Part shown: positions 38,062 through 48,600 of the stretch, piece after piece
Layout: each line of letters starts with the position of its first letter
Position numbering within the stretch: position 1 is the first letter of the stretch
Assembly (NCBI RefSeq): GCF_029203305.1
Contig: NC_089461.1
Coordinates: forward strand, 1-64,000
DNA: 64,000 bases
Reading direction: 5' to 3'
Source: Yamadazyma tenuis
Lineage: Eukaryota; Ascomycota; Pichiomycetes; Serinales; Debaryomycetaceae
Program-made: the position numbers and the translations under genes
Notes under the pieces: generated by a model
Databases searched by the model: none
Seen by the model: the letters and a program-made list of their open reading frames with translations, nothing else
What the model was told of the DNA's origin: nothing

Positions 38062-40842
38062 ATGGCTCCACCACACAAGAACCATAATTTCCGCCCAGAG
38101 AACGTCTTGAAGCGTGCCGAAGACTTAATCGGTGTCGGAGAAGAAGAAGCTGCCTTAGAAACCTTGTATGAGTTGATCACCTCCAAGAGAATCCGTTATT
38201 TACAAGTTGAGGATTTAGAGCCTATTGCTTCGTTATTGATCAAGTTAGCGGTTGATTTAAGAAAAGGAAAGTTGGCCAAGGATGCTTTACATCAGTATAA
38301 GAAGAACATTCAAACGTCTGAAAATGGTTTGGAATCCGTTCAAGTTATCTGTCGTAGATTCATTGAATTAGCTGAGAAGAAGTTGAACGAAGCTCAAGCT
38401 AAGGCTGATATTAAAATCGATCAGGATGACGACGATTTGGAAACTTCCCAAACCCCAGAAAGTATTTTGTTATCTTCTGTATCCAACACCGACTCAGCTG
38501 ACCGTACCGAACGAGAATTGGTGACGCCTTGGTTGAGATTCTTGTGGGAAGCCTTCAGAGCCGTTTTGGATATCTTGAGAAACAACTCCAAAATGGAGGT
38601 CACCTACTCTGCTGTTGTGAACCAAGCATTCCAATTTTGTCTCAAGTTCAACAGAAAATCCGAATTCAGAAGATTATGTGAATTGTTAAGAACCCATATG
38701 CAATCGGTAACTATTCAAACCAAAACTTCAAACACTAATGCTATTGACTTATCCGACAGTGAAACTGTTCAACGTTATTTGGACCAAAGATTTGCTCAGT
38801 TGAACATTTCTGTCAAGTTGGAATTATGGCAGGAATCATTCAGATCTGTCGATGATGTTCACAGCTTGATTATTTCATCGAAGAAGTCTCCTAAGGCAGT
38901 TATGATGGCCAACTACTACGAGAACTTGGCCAGAATATTTGCTGTTTCTGGAAATTCTTTGTTCCATGCTGCTGCTTGGAACAAGTTTTTCAACTTATAC
39001 TCTCAGTCCCCAAATGCTACTGATGAAGAATTGAACCACTATGCTTCAATCTTGGTTTTGTCTACTTTGGCTATTCCACAGAAGTCTTTGAACAGTAACG
39101 AAACTATTGTTGATGACCAAAAGTCGAAGAACAGCAAGTTGTCTTCCTTGTTGAACTTGTCTCAAGTTCCAACCAGAGAAAGTTTGGTCAACTCGATTGT
39201 TAGTAGAAACATCTTGGCTTTTGTTGATCCTGTGATCAAGAAGTTGTTCAAGGTTTTAGAAGAAAGCGAATTCCATCCTTTGACTATCAAAGAAAAGGTC
39301 TCGGAAGTATTTAAAGTCATCGAAGAAGACAAGGACTACAAACAATACATTCCTACTTTGAGTGAAGTGATTTTGATTAAGTTGTACCAACAAGTCAGTC
39401 AAGTTTACGACAGCATCAAATTGGACTATTTGATCTCTTTGGGTATTTTTGAAAATACAGAATTCCAATTGACTTCTTTGGAAGTTGAAGGTTTACTTGT
39501 CAATGCTGTTAAGGAAGGCTATTTATCCTTAACCATTGACCATGAATCTAATGTTGTTTCCTTCAAGTCTGATCCATTTGAAGAATCCTTGAATGATTCT
39601 TTGACCTACAAATTGCAAGCTTCTCCAGCCGAATTAATCAGAACTCAATTGAGTAAATTGGCATTCACCTTGGCCAACTCTGTTAAAATTGTGGATCCTG
39701 AATACGAAGCTAAAGTCCAGAAGGCTAGGGAACTCAGCTTACAAGTGGCTATCAAGAATCTTGTCGATGAACAACAAGAAATCGCTAACCGTGCGGTTAT
39801 CATGGATGAACGTAAACAGGTTCAAGACGTGTTGAAGAGAAAACAAGAAGAAATTGCCTCCAGGGAAAGACAAGAAAGGTTGGCCACTGAGCAGAAGGCT
39901 GAACAAGAAAGATTGGCGGCTGAGCAAGAAAGAAAGAGTCTCGATAGATTAGAAAGAGAAAAGCAGTTGATTCAACAACAAGAGAAGAAGAAAATTGCTG
40001 AAGAAATCAATGCTAAGGGTATTATTAAGATTGATATGAACAAATTGGATGAGTTGGATACCGATAAGTTACGTCAAATGCAAATTGAACAGTTGAACAA
40101 GGACAAGAAGGACTTGGAAGAAAAGATGAAGGTATTGTCCAAGAAGGTTGATCACACTGAAAGAGCTTTCAGACGTTACGAATTGCAATATATTCAGAAA
40201 GAAGCTGATTCCCAAAGAGATTTGGACTTGCAAGCTTATGAACAACTCAAACAAGCCAAGATTGCTAAGGCTAAAAGTGAGCACGAAAAGGCTTTGGAAC
40301 TCAAGAACAGATTCTCTCGTATTCTCCCAGACTATGGTCATTACAAGACCATTATTGACTCTAAGAACAGGGAATCTTTAGCAAGAGCTAGGAAGGAAGC
40401 CCAAAAACATTTAGAAGCTGCCAAAAGAGAGAGATTAGAACAAGTTAAACATCAACGTATTGAAGAGTTGAGTATGATCAAGGAACAAGAAAGAGAAGAA
40501 GCTGAAGCTAGACAACGTAAAGTGAAGCAAGAAGAAGAAATGGCTAGATTGAAGGAAGAGTTGAGAATCCAAAGAGAAAAGGATGCTGAGGTTGCTAAGA
40601 GAAGACACGAGATGGAAGCTGAAATGGCAGCCAGAACCCAAGCTGGAACAGGCTCAACCCCTGCTTCTCCAGCTCCTTCTGCGTCTCCAGTTTATTCTGT
40701 TCCTCGTGCATCTCCTGGTCCTTTTGTCTCTAGGGCCTCCCCTGCTCAAGCATCTCCTGCTTCATCTCCTGCTCCACAATCTGATAAACCTCTTACCTAT
40801 GCTGAAAGAATGAAGTTGAGAAGAATGAACGGTGGTAGATAA
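38062..40842 (+). CDS. TIF32: Translation initiation factor eIF3 subunit a
   Basis: 926-residue core scaffold of eIF3, which bridges mRNA, the 40S subunit and other initiation factors. The conserved start [23 protein letters not shown] is diagnostic. Order of parts: N-terminal helical repeats (1-330), PCI domain (about 340-500), and a long charged coiled coil with heptads rich in Glu/Lys/Arg/Gln (about 560-850). A Pro/Ala/Ser tail ([20 protein letters not shown]) follows, and the protein ends [14 protein letters not shown]. Codon use is strongly biased (TTG, GAA, AAG, AGA), as expected for a highly expressed gene. Confidence 0.96.
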   Translation: MAPPHKNHNFRPENVLKRAEDLIGVGEEEAALETLYELITSKRIRYLQVEDLEPIASLLIKLAVDLRKGKLAKDALHQYKKNIQTSENGLESVQVICRRFIELAEKKLNEAQAKADIKIDQDDDDLETSQTPESILLSSVSNTDSADRTERELVTPWLRFLWEAFRAVLDILRNNSKMEVTYSAVVNQAFQFCLKFNRKSEFRRLCELLRTHMQSVTIQTKTSNTNAIDLSDSETVQRYLDQRFAQLNISVKLELWQESFRSVDDVHSLIISSKKSPKAVMMANYYENLARIFAVSGNSLFHAAAWNKFFNLYSQSPNATDEELNHYASILVLSTLAIPQKSLNSNETIVDDQKSKNSKLSSLLNLSQVPTRESLVNSIVSRNILAFVDPVIKKLFKVLEESEFHPLTIKEKVSEVFKVIEEDKDYKQYIPTLSEVILIKLYQQVSQVYDSIKLDYLISLGIFENTEFQLTSLEVEGLLVNAVKEGYLSLTIDHESNVVSFKSDPFEESLNDSLTYKLQASPAELIRTQLSKLAFTLANSVKIVDPEYEAKVQKARELSLQVAIKNLVDEQQEIANRAVIMDERKQVQDVLKRKQEEIASRERQERLATEQKAEQERLAAEQERKSLDRLEREKQLIQQQEKKKIAEEINAKGIIKIDMNKLDELDTDKLRQMQIEQLNKDKKDLEEKMKVLSKKVDHTERAFRRYELQYIQKEADSQRDLDLQAYEQLKQAKIAKAKSEHEKALELKNRFSRILPDYGHYKTIIDSKNRESLARARKEAQKHLEAAKRERLEQVKHQRIEELSMIKEQEREEAEARQRKVKQEEEMARLKEELRIQREKDAEVAKRRHEMEAEMAARTQAGTGSTPASPAPSASPVYSVPRASPGPFVSRASPAQASPASSPAPQSDKPLTYAERMKLRRMNGGR

Positions 40843-40963
40843 ATGTTAATTATAGCTAATATGTAATATATTATTACCCATTGCAATTCATGGTACAGTA
40901 CCGTTGAAAATCAAATTTGTACGGACGGTGCGACCGTTTTTTTTTAACCTTTAGTAACTCATC

Positions 40964-41956
40964 ATGAGCAAAAGCATTACCATCATCGGCTCGTTGAACT
41001 ATGACCTTGTAACGTACACAGACAAGGTTCCTGAAGGAGGTGAGACAATGCAGGCCAATTCTTTTGAAAATCACTTGGGTGGAAAGGGGTTGAATGAAGC
41101 AATTGCGGTTGCAAGATTATCATCCAAACAATCTACCATTCCTGTTAGAATGATAGGTAACATTGGAAATGATACATTCGGTAAAGAATTGAAACAAGCT
41201 TTGGTTGAGGCAGGTGTTGACACCCAATTCATCAAAACCATCGACGGGGTCTCGTCTGGGGTAGCAACTATTTTGGTTGAGTCTCAATCTGGAGAAAACC
41301 GTATTTTAATTACACCAGGTGCTAACGGGGAATTGAAGCCTAGTTACGAAAACTACGAGACTTACTTCCCGAACAAAAACCAAGAAGGTTTCGTCATTTT
41401 GCAAAACGAATACCCCAATACTGCCGAATCAATTGAATGGATTAAGACACATCGGTCAAAATTGAACATTGCATGGAACCCTTCACCATTCAAGCCAGAC
41501 TTGATTAAGAGTGAAATCTTATCAAGAATCGATATGTTGATTGTCAACGAAGGTGAAGCTTTGGATGTAGCCAAACATCTTTTATCGTCTGAGGAGATTG
41601 TGGCATTTGATGAGAGTATTAAACAAGATAAAGTGAAAGGCTTTGGAGAGTTGGCTAGCAAATTGACCAAATTGATCAACCCGGCTAATATAAATCTTGT
41701 TATTATTACAATGGGAGGCCAAGGATCGCTTTTCTCCACTAAAAATGAAGAACCAACTTTTGAAAAGTCCGTCAAAGTAACTTCTGTGGTCGATACTACC
41801 GGAGCGGGTGATACCTTTTTTGGTGGAGTAGTAGTGAAGCTTGCATCTGGATTTTCCACTAGGGATGCAGTCAAGTTTGCAACCAAAGCAAGTGGTATTG
41901 TGATCCAGAAAAAAGGTGCTGTTGAGAGTATTCCATTATTGGAGGACATAAACTAA
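40964..41956 (+). CDS. RBK1: Ribokinase
   Basis: 330-residue PfkB-family sugar kinase that phosphorylates D-ribose with ATP to ribose 5-phosphate. It starts MSKSITIIGSLNYDLVTYTD. The first PfkB signature appears as NHLGGKGLNEAIAVARL. The second signature, with the catalytic Asp and anion hole, is DTTGAGDTFFGGVVVKLASG (about residues 271-290). Length matches the family. It converges with ELO2 across 106 bp. Confidence 0.95.
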   Translation: MSKSITIIGSLNYDLVTYTDKVPEGGETMQANSFENHLGGKGLNEAIAVARLSSKQSTIPVRMIGNIGNDTFGKELKQALVEAGVDTQFIKTIDGVSSGVATILVESQSGENRILITPGANGELKPSYENYETYFPNKNQEGFVILQNEYPNTAESIEWIKTHRSKLNIAWNPSPFKPDLIKSEILSRIDMLIVNEGEALDVAKHLLSSEEIVAFDESIKQDKVKGFGELASKLTKLINPANINLVIITMGGQGSLFSTKNEEPTFEKSVKVTSVVDTTGAGDTFFGGVVVKLASGFSTRDAVKFATKASGIVIQKKGAVESIPLLEDIN

Positions 41957-42062
41957 GTTCATAATATGTAATTTTATTCTAAAACCAATAAATACTATAC
42001 ATTAGAGACATAGACTAGAGTCCATTAACTGATATGTCTGTATAAGAATGACTTTTGTATGA

Positions 42063-43058
42063 TTATGCCTTTCTAGACCGAACCTTAGATTCTGGTACTG
42101 GAGTGGCGTCTCTAGCACTAGTGTGGACATATTCGTTGACTTGAGCAGCAACACCGCCGCTAACAGACTTGACTCTCTTGGATCTTCTGGTAGTCTTCTT
42201 CTTGTAAACATCGATGTAGAAAGAGATGAACAAAACCAAGTACGAGGACAAAATACCACAACCCATGTAAGCAGCAGACATTTCACCCGTACAAGAACCA
42301 CAGTATGGTAAAGAGCCACCCAAAAATTCATCAACAATCTTGTTATAAGTAGCAAAGTACACAAATCCCAAGTCCAAGATGAATTGAAGAATCTGGAATC
42401 TGGTGACCCATTCTTTCCACCAAACTCTAATACCTCTGGCTGCCAAAAAGTAGTAAAAGTACATCACCACGTGAACCCACAAGTTAAGAGTAATAGGAAC
42501 CCAAGAAATGGCGGTCTTACCAGTTAATTGGGTGTAACACAACAAAGCAGTGGCACCATGGTGATAGGTGTGCAAGAATGTTAATCTCTTTTGCTTAATC
42601 ACCAAAAACAAGGTATCAACAAACTCCACAAACTTGAAAATATAGTTGAAATAATACAACACTTCTAATTCCTGAGTCCAAGCCTTCGCACTACAGATAG
42701 CATAGTACAAACCTTCATAGTAGATCATGGGGAAGATCTGTTCTACCATCAACACCAAAAGGGTCAGGGAGGCTGTAGTCAAAATCACATTGTGCACTTG
42801 AAATGGCCCGTTGAGTACAAATGGGGTGATTTTAAATTTTTTGAAGATGAAGTCTCCTCCGAAAATAACCAAGTAGTAAGTGGCAATGGCAGCAAGTACA
42901 GGCTTGCCCGTGGAGAGTGGAACTTCGCCTGCGATGAACTCAAACTTGGATGGTACCAATTCTCCACCAGTGATCTTGCTCACAAGCCAGTCAAAGTAGG
43001 GAAACAACTTGACACCAAAAGGGGTGTCTGGGGTTGGGAAAGGAAACGAGTACGACAT
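42063..43058 (-). CDS. ELO2: Very-long-chain fatty acid elongase (3-ketoacyl-CoA synthase), Elo2/Fen1 type
   Basis: 331-residue polytopic ER membrane condensing enzyme that extends long-chain acyl-CoAs with malonyl-CoA, feeding sphingolipid synthesis. Family blocks: KFVEFVDTLFLVIKQKRLTFLH, the catalytic histidine box HTYHHG, and LNLWVHVVMYFYYFLAARG. About seven hydrophobic spans are visible. The tail is basic (KKKTTRRSKR and KVRSRKA). Assignment to the Elo2/Fen1 rather than Elo1 or Elo3 branch rests on overall resemblance and is less certain than the family. Confidence 0.92.
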   Translation of the reverse strand: MSYSFPFPTPDTPFGVKLFPYFDWLVSKITGGELVPSKFEFIAGEVPLSTGKPVLAAIATYYLVIFGGDFIFKKFKITPFVLNGPFQVHNVILTTASLTLLVLMVEQIFPMIYYEGLYYAICSAKAWTQELEVLYYFNYIFKFVEFVDTLFLVIKQKRLTFLHTYHHGATALLCYTQLTGKTAISWVPITLNLWVHVVMYFYYFLAARGIRVWWKEWVTRFQILQFILDLGFVYFATYNKIVDEFLGGSLPYCGSCTGEMSAAYMGCGILSSYLVLFISFYIDVYKKKTTRRSKRVKSVSGGVAAQVNEYVHTSARDATPVPESKVRSRKA

Positions 43059-43199
43059 CCTTAAGTTTGAGATTATAATTTGCTGTGCTGTGATTTCTTA
43101 ACAAACTTTCAAAAAAAAATATTATTCACAAGCAAAACGAATTGTTTATAAGAGTTTTTGTTGGTCAGAAAACGCGTTTTTTCCAACTGAGGAGATGCG

Positions 43200-43799
43200 A
43201 TGAGCGAAAGCGTATATGTTGAAGACAAAGCAGTTATGAGTGATGACAATAGCGACTATTCCACTACCGGCACTTCGAGCTCTGGTAGTGAATCGGATGA
43301 ACCCGTGCAATTGCTCCAGAAGCCTGTATTCATCAAGAAATCCAAATCATCAGATGCCAGTGCTTCCGAGGCTGTCGCAGTCGCCAATAATACTAAACAC
43401 AAAGTCGTCACAAATTTGGAAAACGCCAACGAAAACATAAAATCGCTGCAGTTGGGCGTGGAATTCAATGGCGTTAGTGACGTGGATGGGCTCGACCCGG
43501 AAAAGGACTATAATGAGTGGAAACAAAGAGAATACGTTCGTTATATTCGAGACCGGAGCGAGATGATTGAATTAGAGGAGATTAAAGCTGATTTGATCAG
43601 ACGAAACCAAATGTCCGAAGAAGAGTTGGTCAATATATTTGAAGAGCGTCAAAGGGCCAAGCCCCCGAATACTACCGGGGCTTCTTCGCGTATTGGTGTG
43701 TTTTATAATGATGACAGTCTCGTCCAGAAACTTAGTGAACGAAACTACAACGAGAAGCATATTGACCACTCGCGGCCCACAAAGTTCAAGTCGTCTTAG
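43200..43799 (+). CDS. SPP381: U4/U6.U5 tri-snRNP protein Spp381 (MFAP1 family)
   Basis: 199-residue small splicing factor. The first 75 residues are acidic and Ser-rich. The conserved MFAP1-like helical region follows (LDPEKDYNEWKQREYVRYIR then RSEMIELEEIKADLIRRNQMSEEE, about 100-145). Near the end is RIGVFYNDDSLVQKLSERNYNE, which resembles the family's C-terminal block. It is shorter than S. cerevisiae Spp381. Divergent from ELO2 with a 141-bp gap. Confidence 0.85.
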   Translation: MSESVYVEDKAVMSDDNSDYSTTGTSSSGSESDEPVQLLQKPVFIKKSKSSDASASEAVAVANNTKHKVVTNLENANENIKSLQLGVEFNGVSDVDGLDPEKDYNEWKQREYVRYIRDRSEMIELEEIKADLIRRNQMSEEELVNIFEERQRAKPPNTTGASSRIGVFYNDDSLVQKLSERNYNEKHIDHSRPTKFKSS

Positions 43800-43941
43800 C
43801 CTGGAGCTTCTACAAATAGGATTTTGAGGTCATTTTTATGGGAACAAGTCGGATTTTTATAGACTTTCTAATGATGCACGAATTACATTAATGGCTGCAA
43901 CCAGTTTGAGTCGCACATAGTCATTTTTTCAACGACAAACC

Positions 43942-44670
43942 ATGTCTTTGATTCCACTTCCACCGTCTCTAATACCTTTTCTTCACCAATTCTTGCCTAC
44001 ACCTGGGAGCAAGACGTTTGTGACACTCACATATGCTCAGTCTCTTGACTCCCGCATCGCTGCCCGTCCCGGAGTTCAAACAAAAATATCCCATCTTGAA
44101 ACTAAAACCATGACCCACTATTTGAGATCAGAGCACGATGCCATTTTGGTGGGCATTGGAACGGTTCTCGCGGACAACCCTAAACTCAATTGCCGTTATA
44201 ATGGCGGGAACAGTCCAATACCCGTGGTGATTGACCCATTGTGCCAATGGGAATATGCTAAGTCTCAGCTTCATCAGATTTGTGAAAGTGGACAAGGAAG
44301 GGCACCAATTATCATCATAGATGACAAGTCAATGCCTTCTCAAGACAATGAGAGGATATTGGGCCTACAAGGTGGGAGATACTTGAAGCTACCGTTGCTT
44401 TCAAACCGAACAAATAACTGGAGCATTATTCTCGATGTGCTTTATGAACTTGGCATTAAATCGGTGATGGTTGAGGGAGGAGCCAAAATCATCAACGAAC
44501 TATTGGCATACAAAGAACCCATAATAGACAGTTTAATCATCACGATAGGGCCTGTTTTTCTTGGAAATGAAGGGGTGGAGGTGAGTCCTCTGCGCCATGT
44601 TGACTTGTCTAACGTTAAATGGTGGTCAGGAATCCAGGATAGTATAATGTGTGCTCTGGTTGAACATTAA
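43942..44670 (+). CDS. RIB7: Diaminohydroxyphosphoribosylaminopyrimidine reductase (riboflavin synthesis)
   Basis: 242-residue NADPH-dependent reductase that converts 2,5-diamino-6-ribosylamino-4(3H)-pyrimidinone 5'-phosphate to the ribityl form, the second step of fungal riboflavin synthesis. Family motifs are VTLTYAQSLDSRIAARPGVQ, the SEHDAILVGIGTVLADNPKL block, and the nucleotide-binding region KSVMVEGGAKIINELL. Length equals that of the S. cerevisiae enzyme (244). It converges with RPB5 across 65 bp. Confidence 0.95.
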   Translation: MSLIPLPPSLIPFLHQFLPTPGSKTFVTLTYAQSLDSRIAARPGVQTKISHLETKTMTHYLRSEHDAILVGIGTVLADNPKLNCRYNGGNSPIPVVIDPLCQWEYAKSQLHQICESGQGRAPIIIIDDKSMPSQDNERILGLQGGRYLKLPLLSNRTNNWSIILDVLYELGIKSVMVEGGAKIINELLAYKEPIIDSLIITIGPVFLGNEGVEVSPLRHVDLSNVKWWSGIQDSIMCALVEH

Positions 44671-44735
44671 AACCTATATTACAAATCTATTTATGACAAT
44701 TATAAATACTTTTTTTTGATAAACTTGATTGTCAA

Positions 44736-45462
44736 TTATAAGCAAATTCTGTAAGAAGCATACCGACCTGAGGTTTCAGATCTTCTGATAATCTTAACAA
44801 CTTCACCCCTTTTCAAACCCAAATATCTGGCCACTGGGTCTTCTCTTTGGATTCTTGGTAACTGCGATTCCTTTAATCTGTATCTATCCAACAATTCCTT
44901 CTTTTCTCCTTTCGACAACTTGATGTGTTTTGGAACCAACTCATGGTGGGTGATGTTAACTACCAAGTCACTTTCCTGGAAGGTTTCAATCAGGGCTGGT
45001 GCAACTGTTGGAATTAATTTATTTGCACTTGGGGTTATGGAGGACTGGTAAATGAAAATACCAGTGGAAAAGTTCCTTTCACTGATATGAATACAGAAGT
45101 TTCTCATTGTTTTAATTCCTACTGAATCTTCGTCACAGAACTCAACCCATAAGGTCCCAAGCTCAGGGAATTTTTCCAAGGATTCTGCCGTTGGGTTGGC
45201 TTGAAAACACATCAATTTTCTTTGTGGCATGTTCATACTGTCACATATTTTTTGTCTGAATTCATCCAAGCTCATATCGAGCTCCTCTTGAGAGATGTAA
45301 TAGCCCTAAAATTACTGTTAGTTATTGATTTCCTCAAAACTTTGGTTCAAGATCTCTAAGCGGTTTCTTGCTTGTTTATCAACATACCCTATCTCTGACC
45401 ATCTCCTTCACGGTCTTGAACGTTCTCCACAAACGGGACATGCTTCTGTCTGCTTCATCCAT
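44736..45462 (-). CDS. RPB5: RNA polymerases I/II/III shared subunit Rpb5 (ABC27), two exons
   Basis: Joined from exon 1 (45462-45388, 25 codons, [20 protein letters not shown]...) and exon 2 (45305-44736), giving 214 residues against 215 in S. cerevisiae. Shared by all three nuclear RNA polymerases, where it forms part of the lower jaw. Exon 2 carries SFQANPT-like [48 protein letters not shown] and the highly conserved [20 protein letters not shown]. It ends [11 protein letters not shown]. Without the intron the gene would start at Met11 of exon 2 (45275) and lose a conserved N-terminal helix, so the spliced model is preferred. Confidence 0.93.
45306..45387 (-). other. 82-nt spliceosomal intron in RPB5
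   Basis: On the minus strand the 5' splice site reads AGG|GTATGT, the 3' site TTTTAG|GGC, and a branch-like AATAACTAACA lies about 15 nt before the 3' end. The intron is phase 0 and restores the conserved junction [11 protein letters not shown]. It is the only intron I can support among the genes here. Confidence 0.92.
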
Positions 45463-45633
45463 TTTGACTTATGCTATCTTTAATGCTATTGTATATCCCA
45501 GTGCTTGAGTGGTTCACACCTATGAAATATTTTTCACTCTCTCATCAACTTTTTTGCGAGTGCGAGTGTTTTGTGTAGCGCCACGACTCTTGATACTAAT
45601 GATTTTGCAGTAATTGATTTCTATTTATCTAGA

Positions 45634-48600
45634 TTAAAGGGAATTTCTTCTAAATAAGCCGGGTCTTTCAGATGATGATGTTCCCGAATGTTTGATTCTC
45701 CCAACAATTTTGGGCAACTTTCCTTCATTTTCCCATTGGGTGAGAATTTCTTCAGCATAATCCAATCCCACTTTGTAGATTACCTCGAACTTACCAAAAT
45801 CCAAGGTTCCAAACTCTTCGATTGGAGGCCTCATGTAGTAAACACCAGGGGTTCGTTTAGCAATCTCGAGAGCATTCACACTGGCAACATAGGCTAACCT
45901 AGATTGGATATCCATCATATTTGGCACATTTGGATGCTTAGAAAATGGATTCCACCGATTAAACACAACCCAAATTCCAGAAAGAGTGTCCCCATAGTTC
46001 ATGGGACTCCTGTCATCCACTGAACCTACATCCACTGCCATAATGTACTTTGCACCTCTTCTTTTCATCTCTAATACGGGTAAATTGTCCAAGTATCCTC
46101 CATCCAAAAGCATGCAACCATTGTATGCTATTGGAGGTAAGAGACCGGCTAACGACATGGAAGCTCTAATAAATCGCCACATAATTCCATACTCATGAAT
46201 GTCCATTGTGGAATTGGTAATATTGGTAGAATTACAATAGAACTTGATCCAACTATCTTCCAACTCTGAAAATCCAAGCACTTTCCATATTCCTCTGTTA
46301 AATTCATAACCAGACAAGTATGAAGTCACCGGCAATGTCAAATCAAATAATGACAACCAGTAAGAAGAAACTCGTTTAGCAAACTTCTTCACTTTACCAT
46401 AGATAGAAACCGAGTTGTACTCAAGGCCATATAAGCCTCCAACAAAGGATCCAATCGATGTTCCGCCAATTATATCAACAGGAATTCCATGTCTTTCCAA
46501 TGCTGTCACTACTCCAAGGTGGGAGATTCCTCTAGCTCCACCTCCTCCTAATACAAGGCCTATCGCCTCGTTGGAAAGAATTCTTGCTAGTCTCAAAAAA
46601 TCATTCTTGTATGGCTCTACTGCAGTTGAAGCCTTCTCGGTTTTGTTCAACCGGGAATTGCGAGAGAGCCTTGATCTAACAATCTCGAACCTCTGTTTGA
46701 TGTTTTGGTTAGTCCTTTCGGAAATCTTCAAAGCAATGTCTTCAATTATGGATTTCTTCTTCAACGGCTCATTTCCTATACTATTGGCAATAGTCATCTG
46801 AATGTGGTGATGACCCTGCACCCAGTTTCTATCTTTCAACCAAATTGAGGTGGAACCGTATGGAACAAATTTTTCAGGATGGAGTAGACATAAGTCGGTT
46901 CTTGCAGTAGTTCTGTACTTGATCAACAACTTCTCAAATTCTCCCACACTAACTGCAACATCGTAATCTTGTGCGTTTGCAAGTAATAAGATACAGTCAC
47001 CTTGGCTGATACATGTTGAAGTCCAACTTGATCTAACGGTACTATCACAAATATAAACAATAGTTTCGTATTCCTCTTCTAATGTTGCAAAAAATCCTGA
47101 CAATTTCAACTGGGATAAGCTATCATCAAATGCATGTCTCCCTAAGTGGGTTAAAATAGTAGATTGATCTAATGCAATAACTTTTCTTCCGATAATTTCT
47201 AAGGAATTGACCAACTTGGTAGCAAATTCTCTCACTGGTAAGCCATTCACCGTTGGCAACACTGTAATGGTTTTGTAGTTTCCAGAAATATGTGACAGGG
47301 GAGATTGGAAAGGAGTTGAGCTATTTGTTTGTGGTACTGTTATAGTGCTGCTCAAACTGTTCTTAATTCTCAAATCATTTTGAGCAGATGCAACTTTTGC
47401 AGCAACAATTCTTGAAACTTTCACCATAATTGAAGGGTTCTGCGACGAAAGAATTTCAAATAACGTTCTGGGGATCCTTGCCGTTTCAGAATCTCTAACA
47501 GCAATCAAAGAGGTAGCTCGTCTTGATGCAGTCAATACTTCAACTTCCCCTATTGATTCTCCGTGGCCGTATTCCCCAAGGACGTTAAATTCATCACCAA
47601 TTTTCCCATTTCCGTCCAACATGTCTTTAGTAGAATTTTGACTCTTACTCTGCACCACACGGAACCTTCCACTCAATATAATATGAAAGCCATTCGCTTG
47701 ATCTCCCTCAGCTGCCAATACATCACCAGCTTGGATATGACACCACTCCAAAGCAAAATCGATAGTAAGGATTTCCTTTGAAAGTAAACTCTTGTACCGA
47801 CATGCCAATGGCAATTGAAGTTGGTAGTACTTGTCCATGAGTCTTGCCCAATCATATTTATGTATACAAGCTAGAATCACACCCTTTGACGAAGCTTTCA
47901 AGGTGGTCAAGGCCTTGATCCCCAATATACTTGACAAGTATCCCCCGAGTCCACCTTGAGGAATGGAACCTCTTTTCACTGTCACAATTTTATTATCTCT
48001 ACCACTAGCTTTGTTACATTCGACATCTAAAGATCCATCAATGACATAATATAGCCCTGAGTTGAAGGAGTTTTGCTCGATGACTATCTTGCCAGGCTCA
48101 AAATACTTGATTTTCAAGTTCTTAGCAAAATCATCCTTAACACTGTCGAAATCAAATCCAGAGCCATTGCTGATAGACACAGCTTTAGGTCTTTGAATAC
48201 CTTCTAAAAGGCTATCAACTCCCTTTGATTCAGTTCCATTCAAACTGTTGTTGTATTGTGCCAACTGCGACTGGTTTATTGTACTGTAGATCTTGGGACT
48301 GGCAGCTCTGCTATTGGTGGTGGATGGAACACTAGAAAAGGAATCATACCTATTCCTGCTGGCATAATCATCATAAACTTTGTTTTTGTTGAATGGGTTA
48401 ATTAAGAAGCCACTTGGATCAGTACTACTAGCTAAATTGCTTAAACCCGACATGGAGGGGGAGGAGGACAAAGATCCCAATCGACTAGCAATGGGAATCA
48501 GCTCGGTTCTCTTGAGAAATGGAGAGTTCCCATCAATTCCCAACAACTTAAACATATTTTCAACGACAGCGATTCTGGTGGAAGTCTCTTCTGTTTCCTC